From: Xestospongia bergquistia
Taxonomy: Eukaryota; Porifera; Demospongiae; Haplosclerida; Petrosiidae
Assembly: GCA_963965975.1 (NCBI GenBank)
Contig: OZ014419.1
Span: forward strand, 7,396,150 to 7,460,149
DNA: 64,000 nt
Direction: 5' to 3'
The notes beneath the pieces were generated by a model, which had not been told where the DNA came from, searched no databases, and was given only the letters and a program-made list of their open reading frames with translations. This document shows positions 1 through 10,846 of the stretch, one piece after another (the first letter of the stretch is position 1; the number at the start of each line of letters is the position of its first letter). The position numbers and the translations under genes are program-made.

Positions 1-26
1 ACAGTACATTTTGTTGAAGTATATAC

Positions 27-437
27 CTGTAATCATTATTTTACATGATTTAACATCACTTCCACTATGGCACTTAATATCTTTGTTGTGTAGTATAGCA
101 GTAGCCGTAAAAGACAGTGCAGCTATTATACTATTGTTCTGATATGATACAAACTTTGCAGTAAATGGACCACTAGTTAAATGTGGTCCATGTTGAAGAA
201 TTCGAAGATCTTCAGTTCCACCCATTAAGTTAGGAACAGTCCATGTTATAAGATTCTCTCCGATACCAGTGCAAGTATATGTCACATTATCCCGAAGACA
301 ATTATCATAATCACAAGGAAGGATTACTTCAGATGTTAATTGTTCTATGGAAAATATATAATACAATAAAAATTTATATAGATATTTGAACCTATGAAAA
401 GTAGAAGAAGGATTCTTGCTGAAATGCTTTGGTCCAT
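27..437 (-). CDS. Ig/FN3 receptor, 5' exons (partial copy at window edge)
   Basis: Copy 1 of the first two exons of the receptor fully described at 18969-21503. Exon 1 (437-392) starts with ATG and encodes a hydrophobic leader beginning MDQSISARILLLLF. A 47-base intron follows, then exon 2 (344-27), encoding an Ig-like domain with Cys...Trp...Cys spacing and a second Cys pair. The donor at the end of exon 2 is present, so the remaining exons should lie to the left of the window. The sequence is identical to copy 2 here. Whether it belongs to a second full gene or to the same gene assembled twice cannot be told from the window. Confidence 0.8.
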
Positions 438-814
438 CTTGCAAGTTATCATAAAAGATACATGGAAATACTTTGTCGTGTCACCTTATAAAAGGCACAT
501 TGTTATGAAAACAATTCTTAGAATTACAAAACATTTGTTGTAGTTTTATTTTCTTGTAGTGATATTTCCTCAATTAATATTATGAGATATTATATAGTAC
601 TGAACTAATGGTCTTGATGTATCAATATTTGACTATACAGTACATTAATGATATATGCATAATACCTCACAGAATGTTGTTAATAACCCCTCATAAATAG
701 TAGTCACATTTACATTTAAATTAATTAATAATGAATTGAATAATCAGTGAAGTTCGTACTTTGCACTCTAATTGACAATATGTCCAATACTGTCCAACTT
801 CTTAGTAAAAGTTA

Positions 815-1118
815 TTGATTCTCCAATCACAGCTATTCCTAGTATTTTGCTCGTGCTCAATGCATCGGAGGCCAAGTTCTTCATTACAACCTCGTTCTGA
901 GAAGAAAAAAGTGCCTGGTAGCTCAGTTTTGTTATCACCTCCAATTGTTCAGTCAGGTTTGTTTATGTCAATTATTATGTATTTAATACCTTTTACATTA
1001 CAGGAGAGGACATATTTTTCTGAGGAATGTGAAAGCGCTACAAACAGAGTACAAGAAGACACGTCATAATCCACAGATTGTCATTGAACTAATGGCATCT
1101 ACATTTCCAAAGCGCTGA
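815..1118 (+). pseudogene. Small two-exon gene fragment of unknown family
   Basis: An open frame rich in Ser, Pro and Lys (about residues 16-46) is followed by a 5' splice site (gtttgttt), a short intron and a second exon. The longest sensible continuation uses an AG four bases beyond the first, giving a segment beginning GHIFLRNVKALQTEYKK and ending LMASTFPKR before a TGA at 1116-1118. The style resembles a multicopy sponge or transposon-linked protein, but I do not recognise the family. No upstream exon is evident. An identical copy lies at 21881-22184. Confidence 0.25.
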
Positions 1119-1259
1119 GAAAATATAACAAGAACTCTTATGATCTCTGTACTTCATTTGAAAAGTATCAAACTATAACAGTAGCTTTATGTCATACTGC
1201 ATTAACATCAGTACAATTTATATTTCTACCATTGTCATTAGATGTGATATGTTGAAGTC

Positions 1260-1481
1260 CACTGGCGGATCAGGGGGGGGGGGGTGCACATGGACCTCCT
1301 TTTTTGCTCTATAATATTCATGTTCAATCATCAAGTCACAGCCTGTGGTATACAATTATTACTTTAAGTATGTTCATAGCAACCACACCTTGCAATTAAA
1401 AGGGTTTGCTATGAATAATAAATTTATGAATATTTATTAGGTTTGTGCACCCCCTATTTCTGCACTCTGGATCCGTCAGTG
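1260..1481. mobile_element. MITE-like element with 6-bp target duplication
   Basis: The element begins CACTGGCGGATC, followed by a G12 run and gtgcac. It ends with the inverted match gtgcacccc ... GATCCGTCAGTG. The flanks are gaagtc at 1254-1259 and gaagtc at 1482-1487, a 6-bp target site duplication. Length is 222 bp with no coding capacity, so it is a non-autonomous DNA transposon. I cannot assign the superfamily. Confidence 0.75.
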
Positions 1482-2921
1482 GAAGTCTATACCTGTATAA
1501 TTATAATGTTCAATGATTGTATTGTGTACTTGTATTTATCATTCAAATCTTCCCAGAAACTTAAACCTCAATCTTATCCGTAACATTTTCGCATATTTTG
1601 AGTATTTTGACTATTTTCATATTGAATTCATATTGTTGTCAAATCATTGATAAATGATAATAATGAAATTATTTTAAATAAAGTTATTTTGAATAGTAAT
1701 TGCTTAAACTGTTGCCGCACACGGGCGTAAGTACAATTAATTTGCTCCCACCATCAAATGGTAAACACAGAATAGTATAGCATTGTACTACAATATACTT
1801 GTTAAAACTTGGTGCAAACAGAATGCAGTACAACAGTCAATTTAATTCATAAATATGTATACTCAGTTGTCTTTTTAACAAATCTATGAAGAAATGTGAA
1901 GGAAACAATAAACAATAATGGTTGTTTAACTAATTACACAGATCTGCTCAAGAAAATAGTGATTTGTTGTTTATTTTTCTCAAAGTAAATTGATTTAACT
2001 TTAGTCTTGTTTCAGTAATTATATTTTAAATGAAATTTAGTGACAATTACAAAGGATTATAAGAATTATTAATAGATGGTCAGTGAACCAGCGTACTTGT
2101 CATAGATAAATTATATTATCATTGACATTTCAAAAGGGAATAAAATTTCACATGACATGACAACTAACATAAAACCGAAAATAGACAGACTAGTCACAAA
2201 TCATAACATGTTATGTTTGGGAAATTTACATCAGTTTTGAAAGTAACTCGTATGTAATGTATATTATATGTATATGTTATCAAATGAATATAGTACACTT
2301 TATATATGTGCTGTTTTACCATGGGAGACTGCTTGATTACAAATGATAATTACATGTATTATGTTTTGTTTTATAAGTTTGTAACAAAGAATTTAGTTTA
2401 GTCAACTTGTGGTTGATGTTAAGGTAAATTTGGTATGGTCTCTCGTAATATGCCTCATTCTGATATTAATAACAAAATATTATATTATAATAAATTGACA
2501 AAATAAATGATTAAACTTATAGCAAAGTCAGTTGGGATGTATACTGGGCAGCTTTTGAAATATGTCATTGTCGCTAAGTTGTGGGTTATTTTCCCTCATG
2601 TTCGTCATCAAAATTTCAGTTGTCTTTTGTTCTAGTCAAGTCCAAACAGTGAATAAATATAGGTCTCCTTAACTGTTGTGCAAGTATCTGTCCAGTTTTC
2701 TGTGCTTGTGATCTGTCCTAATTCTGTTAATAATTGTGTTTTGTCGTCAGACGTCTTTAAGCACTCTCTTTCAAAATGCCTTCTATCGTAGATAGACGTG
2801 GTGACAGTTTACAAACGTAAACGGAAACATTCTAAAATTTGTACAGAAATATAATGGAAGAAAAAAGTGTCTATTCCGTATACTCTATTTATTTTAACCC
2901 CTTGTATCTTCTCGAAGAGAA

Positions 2922-3428
2922 ATGATGGCTTCAATGCAAGAAACATTTGTTGGAGGGGAGTTTTGGTCCACACGAAATATAATGGAAGAAAAAAGGTATA
3001 GCTTTGAAAAAATGACCGAGAATATGGCATGTGGTAGTGGTAGAGCGTGTTGTCCTTGTAACAAGAAGGGCTACTGTCGTAACTGTTGTTGTGTGAAGAG
3101 TGGTCATTTTTGTATGTCCTGTCTACCCTCGAAGCTTGGCAACTGTGCCAACTTACCTGTTAAACAGTCGCCGTCTCCTGTTCCCTACCCAACATACTCG
3201 GCATCACGTGCTCGGTCTCCCTCTCCTGTTCCTGCTCAGCCTTCCGCGGTGTCACCCAACCATACTTCGCCAGCATCCTTGTTGTCTTCTCACAATTCGG
3301 TGGTTGACCTACCTTCGTTCAAGACTGTGTCTGACCCTAACTTCGTGTGGGGTGTCCTTTCTGGTAATGAGTGTATTTCTGTGATCAACAGATGCTATTC
3401 AAAGTATGTGAAAGAATTTGTATTATGA
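2922..3428 (+). CDS. Cys-rich domain protein of a multicopy family
   Basis: 168 codons with no obvious intron. Residues ~37-78 form a dense Cys module: CGSGRACCPCNKKGYC, then CCCVKSGHFC, then CLPSKLGNC. Pairs of Cys are spaced like a small zinc-binding knot. A Ser/Pro-rich linker (~79-130) and a hydrophobic end follow. I recall similar CxCxKxGxxCxxCxPxxxGxCxN modules from multicopy, often transposon-linked, proteins of sponges and cnidarians (not checked). The last codons (SKYVKEFVL) lie in the first unit of the tandem repeat that follows, so the C-terminus may be secondary. A start at either of two adjacent Met codons is possible. Confidence 0.5.
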   Translation: MMASMQETFVGGEFWSTRNIMEEKRYSFEKMTENMACGSGRACCPCNKKGYCRNCCCVKSGHFCMSCLPSKLGNCANLPVKQSPSPVPYPTYSASRARSPSPVPAQPSAVSPNHTSPASLLSSHNSVVDLPSFKTVSDPNFVWGVLSGNECISVINRCYSKYVKEFVL

Positions 3429-4330
3429 GAATAAGGTGGGACATATGTCCTTTGGGGTTTCAATAACAACTTGTTGTGTGGTTATCCCTGGTGAATAATA
3501 CTTTCTTTACATGCTTCCCTGACCTCATTAAGTAAGTGAAAGAATTTGAAATAAGAAAATAATGAGGGACATATGTCCCTTAGGGCTTCAATCACAATTC
3601 CTTTTGTGGTTCTCCCAGGTGAATAATTTTTGCTGTTCTTGCTTCCTGATCATATTAAGTATGTGAAAGAATTTGTATTATAATAATCAGGTGGGACATA
3701 TGTCCCTTTGGGGTTCAACCATAACTCCTTTTGCGATCATCCCTGGTTGATAATACTTGCTTCCCTGACGACATTAAGTATGTGAAAGAATTTGTATCAT
3801 GACAATAAGAAGGAGCATACGTCCCTTTGGGGTTTCAATCACAACTCCTTTTGTGGTTATCCCTGTTGAATAATACTTGGTGTACATGCTTCCCTGATCG
3901 CATTAAAAATGTAAACAAATTTGTATTAAAATTGTCAGGTGGGACATATGTCCCTTTGGGGTTTAATCATAACTCCTTTTGTAGTAATCCCTGGTTAATA
4001 ATACTTGTTATACATACTTTCCTGATCACATTAAACAAAAAAAAAATTTGTAATATGATTTTCATGAAGGACATATGTCCTTGTAGTGTTTTACGGATAA
4101 CTGTCTTGTATGAAGACCCTGGTAATTTGTAGCTTTTGATTCTGATTTCCTGACCTAGATTTTTACTTTTTATGTTTTAAAATAACATTTCCCTGCAAGG
4201 ACATATGTCTTTTTAGATTTCACTGTTTTGATGGTAGGGTTGAGTAAAGCATACTTAATAGTACTTGAAAATATATGTTTTTCCTACCAGGGTGAAGTAT
4301 AAATAGCATCAGGGTAATTTTCTAAGTCAG
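3395..4330. repeat. ~125-bp tandem repeat with GGGACATATGTCCC palindrome
   Basis: About seven decaying units, starting near 3395, 3530, 3655, 3775, 3905, 4030 and 4170. Each carries a motif like aagtatgtgaaagaatttgtattat, then (G)GGACATATGTCC(C), ttggggttt, and ccctg...gaataatact. The palindrome GGGACATATGTCCC recurs with the same spacing. Units lose identity to the right. The first unit overlaps the 3' end of the Cys-rich gene. Confidence 0.85.
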
Positions 4331-5450
4331 GGACATAAAAGGACATACTTCAGGTATTGACAATTAAAAAAATTATAATTAATCAATAGTTGCAGGGTTT
4401 GGGCAGGAGTTTGTGGGGTTTCACTCCCTGATAAATATAGTATCTCCTGTATAGTTTTTCGCCTTGTATTTGAATTCATTTTTTAATGACATTCTATTAA
4501 ATATCTATGAATATATTGTAAAAACCATGACCTTTTTCAGAATTTTTTTGACATAAATGGAATCTGGAGATAATTCTGAACACATTGATATATTGTTTTT
4601 GCCAATTCGGAGCTTTTTAATACAGTTTCTGGATTTTAGTCTATCATGTGGTTTTGAATATAACACCTCTATTTATGTAGGGTTTTTCATAGGACCAATG
4701 GGGTTTTAAAGAGCAAGAAATGAGCTATCTTTTGGTATGTTTAATTGTTAATTTCATGACTCTATTGAATTTTACCAATTTTTTTAAAAAGATGAATTGA
4801 CTAATTTCATGAAATTTTAAAAATTTTCATTCAAAAAATATTTTTTTCTCAAAGATGCAACATTTTCAGGACTTAAATTTTTTTTTGTAGGTAGACACAT
4901 CATAGTTCTATTAAACAAAATTATAAGAAAAATTTTAACAAGCTTATTTTTTTTATTAAAAATCATAAAATGTAACTAAGTTTTTCATTTTTTATAATTT
5001 TTTGGCCCCACCCATTGACAATTTAGGGGGTGTGGTGAAAGGTCACATGATGTACTACCCAAATACACATTTCCCTGATAGGCGGATGTCGGACCTCGGT
5101 CAGGTCTATAGGGTTTAGGGTTTAGGGTTACTTCTGCATTTGCATTTCACGATATTGATGCCTGAATTTTTAGATTTATTAATAAAAAAAGGAATTGTAC
5201 TGGAAAAATTCATTGAGTATACTGTTAAACAAATAGTAGTTCATTATTAAGATACTCCTGTTATTAATACCTCTCAGATTTTATATGACATAACACAATT
5301 AAACGCAAGAGATATCATGAAATTTATTTAATGTTTAGCATAACCAATACCATCCGGGTTAATAGCATACACAATTAACCCAATTATTGTTACTTGTTTT
5401 CTGTTCTAACTACAAATCAAATAATTCATTACTTAATTATCAGCGGTATG
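4331..5450. other. AT-rich non-coding stretch
   Basis: No gene seen. T-rich and A-rich runs, a short telomere-like patch (three TTTAGGG-type units near 5108-5130) and nothing else I can name. It is repeated at 25397-26516. Confidence 0.6.
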
Positions 5451-5479
5451 AGAGCCTTTTGAGAGGTATACTTACCAAA

Positions 5480-5940
5480 CCACAACGAGGACAAGGTGAT
5501 TCTAACAAGTTCCTTTAATTGGCCTTCCTGATCAGGTAAATTAGCAGATGCTTTGTATGATTCTTTCTCTTCTTGTGGAGGTAGATAATCCTCAGATCGA
5601 AAAAACTCACAAGTTGTAGCATCAAATGAACATATCTAAAAGGAAGATGGTCTCTGACAACAACTAATAGTAAAGACTTGCCCTGCTATTTTTTCACCAC
5701 AAAGCCAACAAAAGTAAGCTCCACATTTCCAACAAGTCATTTTGTTATACCCACCAATTTTATGTATAATTGTATTACATTTTGGACATTGTTTGACGTT
5801 ACGATGGAATGTAAACACAACATACCCTAATAAAACAATAAAATAAATTTAAAAATAATTCTACTAACTTTTAATTCATCAATTCTCCTTTCAGTGTCTT
5901 CTTGTGATTTTGGTTTCTCCTTAACAATGTCTTCATTGTG
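5480..5940 (-). pseudogene. RBR E3 ligase (RNF14-like) fragment, RING2 region
   Basis: The best exon (about 5818-5640) encodes CPKCNTIIHKIGGYNKMTC, then CWKCGAYFCWLCG. This is the RING2/Rcat pattern of RING-between-RING ubiquitin ligases and closest in my memory to RNF14, with the catalytic-type Cys in the NKMTC position. An upstream piece at 5940-5880 encodes an acidic/basic linker (EKPKSQEDTERRIDELK). A downstream piece at 5640-5480 encodes EDYLPPQEEKESYK and a CPRCG. The UBA/RWD, RING1 and IBR parts are not recognisable, so it is a partial or degraded gene. Identical at 26546-27006. Confidence 0.6.
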
Positions 5941-6224
5941 TACAATCTAAGCACAATAACAATATTAGTCAATATACAACTCGCAATCATTAGAACATTA
6001 TATCATTTTACAACAGAACAATAATAATTAACAAATTAGTAGTAAATAATAGATATAACTTGCATATAGTATATCATGACCACACTAGATCTAGATCATC
6101 TCAAGTTGATATAGAACAAGTTACTATAAAATTGTAAGAGAAAAATAGTATAAAAATTTATTTAGCAGTTATCATCTCATACCTTAGTTTATCTTTTGGT
6201 GCAGTTCTGACAATTATTTATTGA

Positions 6225-8560
6225 TATTACTTGTGATCTGAACGTGTCTTTTACAATATAATAGTTTGTAAGTATGATGAAATAAAGTATAAATTCTAAG
6301 TGTATTTAAATCCAACGTGTTCCTTTTTATTTACTCTATTGCTTTTCCTTCATATATATGATGCTGTTATTATTTGTGATCTGAACGTGTCCTTCACAAT
6401 ATAATAGTTTGTGCGTATGATGAAATATAGTATAAATTCTAAGTGTATTTAAATCCAATGTGTTCCTTTTTATTTAATCTATTGCGTTTCTTTTCATATA
6501 TATGATACTGTTATTATTTGTGATCTGAATGTGTCATTTACAATATAATAGTCGGTAAGTGTGATGACATAAAAATAGTATAAGATCTAAGTGTATTTAA
6601 ATCCAACGTGTTCCTTTTCGTTTCCTCTATTGCTTTTCTTTTCATATCTTTGATGCTGTTATTACTTGTGATCTGAACATGTCCTTTACAATATAATGGA
6701 ATTTAAGTGTGATGAAATATAGTATAAATTCTAAGTGTCTTTAAATCCAATGTGTTCCTTTTTATTTATTCTATTGTTTTTTTCATATATATGATACTGA
6801 TAATACTTGTGATCTGAATATGTCCTTTACAAAATAGTAGTCGGTAATTGTGATGAAATATAGTATAAATTCTAAGAGTATTTAAATCCAACGTCTTCCT
6901 TTTTATTTACTCTGTTGCTTTTCTTTTCATATTTATGATGCTGTTATTACTTGTGATCTGAATGTGTCCTTTATAATATAATAGTTGGAAGTATGATGGA
7001 ATATAGCATAAACTCTAAGTCTATTTATATCCAATTTAGTTTACTCTATTGCTTTTCTTTTCATATACATGATACTGTTATTACTTGTGATCTGAACATG
7101 TCTTTTACAATATAATAGTTTGTAAGTATGATGAAATATAGTATAGATTCTAAGTGTATTTAAATCTAATGTGTTCCTTTTATTTACTTTATTCCTTTTA
7201 TATTCATATATATGATACTGTTATTACTTCTGATCTGAATGTGTCATTTATAATATAATAGTCTGTAAGTGTCTATTTAAATCCAATGTGTTCCTTTTTA
7301 TTTACTCTATTGCCTTTCTTTTAATATATATGATACTGTTATTACTTGTGATCTGAATGTGTACTTTACATTATAATAGTTTGTAGGTATGATGAAATAT
7401 AGTATAAATTCTAAGTATATTTAAATCTAATGTGTTCCTTTTTATTTAATCTATTGCTTTTCTTTTCATATTTATGATGCTGTTATTACTTGTGATCTGA
7501 ACGTGTCCTTTATAATATAATAGTCGGTAAGTATAATGAAATATAGTATGAATTCTAAGTGTATTTAAATCCAATTTGGTTTACTCTATTGCTTTTGTTT
7601 TTATATATATGATACTGTTATTACTTGTGATCTGAATGTGTCTTTTACAATATAATAGATTGTACGTATGATGAAATATAGTATAAATTCTAAGTGTATT
7701 TAAATCCAATGTGTTCCTTTTTATTTAATCTATTGCGTTTCTTTTCATGTATATGATACTGTTATTATTTGTGATCTGAATGTGTCATTTACAATATAAT
7801 AGTCGGTAAGTGTGATGACATAAAAATAGTATAAGATCTAAGTGTATTTAAATCCAACGTGTTCCTTTTTGTTTCCTCTATTGCTTTTCTTTTCGTATCT
7901 TTGATGCTGTTATTACTTTGTACATGTGATCTGAACATGTCCTTTACAATATAATAGTCGGTAATTGTCATGAAATATAGTATAAATTCTAAGTGTATTT
8001 AAATCCAATATGTTCCTTTTTGTTTACTCTATTGCCTTTCTTATAATATATATGATAATGTCATTTCTTGTAATCTGAATGTGTACTTTACAATATAATA
8101 GTTTGTAAGTATGATGAAATATAGTATAAATTGTAAGCCTATTTAAATCCGATTTAGTTTACTCTAATGCTTTTCTTTTCATATATATGATACTATTATT
8201 ACTTGTGATCTGAACGTGTCTTTTACAATATAATATTCGGTAAGTGTGATGAAATATAGTATAAATTCTAAGTGTATTTAAATCCAATGTGTTCCTTTTT
8301 ACTTACTCTATTGCTTTTTTTTCCATATATATGATACTGTTATTACTTGTGATCTGAATGTGTCCTTTACAATATAATAGACGGTAAGTGTGATGAAATA
8401 TAATATAAATTCTAAGTGTACTTCAATCCAATATCTTCATTTTATTTACTCTATTGTTTTTCTTTTTTTCTGGTGTTATGATGCTGTTATAACTTGCGAT
8501 CTGAATATGTCCTTTACAATAATTTATAATAGTTGGTAAGTGTGATCTAACATTTCTACA
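6225..8560. repeat. ~145-bp satellite, about 16 units
   Basis: Head-to-tail units of about 140-150 bp. Each contains cttgtgatctgaa(c/t)gtgtc, ctttacaatataatagt, gatgaaatatagtataaattctaag, tttaaatccaa and tgttccttttt in the same order. Units differ by point changes and small deletions; for example, some lack the tgttcc segment. Short ORFs inside it are chance. Confidence 0.92.
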
Positions 8561-10630
8561 CAAGTTTTGTCATTATGGTAAAGAAAGTATTTGTTGTATT
8601 TGGTCTGTTTGAATTATGAATAAATATTAAATTTTGTTGGAAGCTTTGTCTTAGCTCATTCTCTATACTACTAAGAATATTTATTAGTAACATTTGTTAT
8701 TACTACACATTACTGTTAATTGTTAAAATTCTATTTATAATAGTTTGTCTATAAAAGTGTCTATTATGACGCAATGATTATGTTTGTATTGCAAAGAGTT
8801 ATTTGTATTAGTAACATTATTTCTAAGAATTGTTGAGAGTTGCTTTTTATCTTAGTTTGCAAAGTTACTAGCATAGTGATGCAATACATTATAACATTGA
8901 TAACATATATCATATACAACTGTTTTGATATGTTGTGTTGGTTCAGATTAATGGTTTATTATAATATATTTAGGTGGGATCTACTCCAGTCATGTTAGCA
9001 CCAAACAAAAATATAACAAGTGTCTTTTAAGTTATTGTCATATCTGTATTTCAATATGACTCACTCAGTTTGTTACTCACAAGTAAATAAGAGATGGTAC
9101 TTTTTAAAAGACTATCCTTTAAATTATGGAAATAGCAATAAGTATGCCAAGTATAGAGCTGACCAATATACCAGTACTGTTATCATATCAACACTTAAAT
9201 TATTCAATATCATGCAATGTATTGTAATTTTTAAATACTGCCTCATTTAAGTTTTAATACAAATGGCCTCTATAAATGACAGGAAGGATATTTAGTTATT
9301 GTATTGTTTGATAATAGTTCAGCTGGAGTAGAAGATTTTTAGATTTGTATTAAATCAAACATGAAAACCATTAAACATTCTTAAAAGTATTACAATTTAT
9401 AAAAGGAAAGGCACTTTGTTACACTCTGATATATTTTAAAATTAAAGATTTAATACCAAGACAGATAATTATAGTTATGACTCAGCTTTAATACCAATGA
9501 AATAACAAACAAAAGAAGAAGTTTGAACAATATAATAACAACACTTAAGAAAACTAACACAACAGAAATGTATCACTTCAATGAAAGGGATGAAAGAATC
9601 AATTAATAATTACTATTAACAACTGACAACCTTCTACTATCTACAACATCATAAAGAAACCTAGAAGGAACCTGTTCCTATGAGGCACAGATCTTTTCAC
9701 TAAATTTAGAGGTTCTATAATCAGTTCAAGTCACTCTGTACCATTGCTCCTTCATTATTGTACCAACAATGTACAAAATTATGAAGTTATTTGACAGTGA
9801 AAATGAATACCTCATTTCTTTCATTTTATTCTACAGAGGTACTTTACTTACGTTTCATTAGCTACTGCATGGAAAAACAATGAAGAATGAAATATGGTAG
9901 TCCATAAATGAAATCTTCGAGACTTAACCTGTACTTATATTATAGTCTTCTGATATAACTGTAGCTTCATTTTTATATAATGAATTCCAATTCAAATCAG
10001 TTCTTTTCACTCTTGATACATTTCACATATTTGCATATCAACTCACATTCAGCAAAACCGCCTCTTAGGGTGGTTTAATACACAACGTTTGTAATGTACA
10101 TTTGAGAGCATGTGAGATAATGTGAGACAATTAAAATAGATGGATCATATTAATTTTAATGTATATTGAGTTTCCAGTAAATAATGCATCTTGCAATTCC
10201 ATAACGAATATTTTTTGCCTCATATCAATAAAGTATGAATATACTATGCTCTATCCAAAGTAAAAAAAATCATTAGTGTGCTTCAAATTTTTGGGTAATT
10301 TATTAAATGAAATGCTCAATAGTTTTATTCTATTATAAGTTTATGCAGTTAATTCAAAGAGTATGAAAACATCAATGGGTAGCTTAAAAACTGTCTAGTT
10401 ACACATCTTCCTTGTTTGGTAAAGTCATGATAGCCAAACTGCCTCAGTTACTTGGTTTTATACATTATAAATACTGAAAAAAGTGACAATAATGATTTAA
10501 GGTGACAGGATACTGAATTATGTTATTGTTGTATTATCAAAGTACATACTAAGGCTAATTTTCAAACACCAAGAAGCTAATGATGTATATCAAAGTATAA
10601 TGCTTATTAAGATTCACTAGCTGTTGAAAC
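8561..10630. other. Non-coding stretch
   Basis: AT-rich sequence with no recognisable gene. Short open frames around 9020-9250 have no family signature. Repeated at 29627-31900, the second copy diverging after the gap. Confidence 0.5.
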
Positions 10631-10637
10631 TACAAGA

Positions 10638-10829
10638 ATGTGCTTTGTACAGTTAGCAAGATTCATTTTCACCAAAAGTTTAATGTTGAGTTTTTCACAC
10701 AAAGATTTCCATGATGAAAATAGATTGAAATCAAGAAAACATCAAAAGAAATTAATGGAAGCTTTTTGCAAGTTCGTCTATACTGTGCAGGGATTTCGCC
10801 TTCCGGTAATTATTAATAATCGCTATTAA
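10638..10829 (+). pseudogene. Truncated copy of the ~100-aa hypothetical ORF
   Basis: Same start region and KSRKHQKKLMEAFCKF patch as 31905-32225, with a short deletion, then broken at 10786 where block A meets the RAD52 block. Confidence 0.35.
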
Positions 10830-10846
10830 TTAAAAATTATTAATTA

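Larger units (their letters stand above)
1..10786. repeat. Segmental duplication block A, copy 1
   Basis: This block matches 21067-32066 in the same orientation at a constant offset of 21066 up to about 9680. I saw no difference in the first ~7.6 kb, including a G12 run and most of the ~145-bp satellite. A few substitutions appear at 7.6-7.75 kb and 9.4-9.64 kb. Both substitutions and indels become frequent after about 9.75 kb. Homology ends abruptly at about 10786, after the shared run tctatac. The left edge is the window edge, so the true block may be longer. It may be a recent duplication or an assembly duplicate of two haplotypes. Confidence 0.95.

Noticed and set aside
3827-4132. 101-codon ORF inside the ~125-bp tandem repeat
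   Set aside because: The frame follows the repeat phase and has no family features; chance reading of repeat DNA.
5100-5132. Telomere-like TTTAGGG repeats
   Set aside because: Only about three units and embedded in ordinary duplicated sequence; not evidence of a chromosome end.
6225-8560. CRISPR-like array
   Set aside because: Units of ~145 bp are contiguous and alike throughout, with no short repeats separating unique spacers; eukaryotic context.
9020-9250. 76-codon ORF
   Set aside because: No domain, no splice context, and composition like the surrounding AT-rich DNA.
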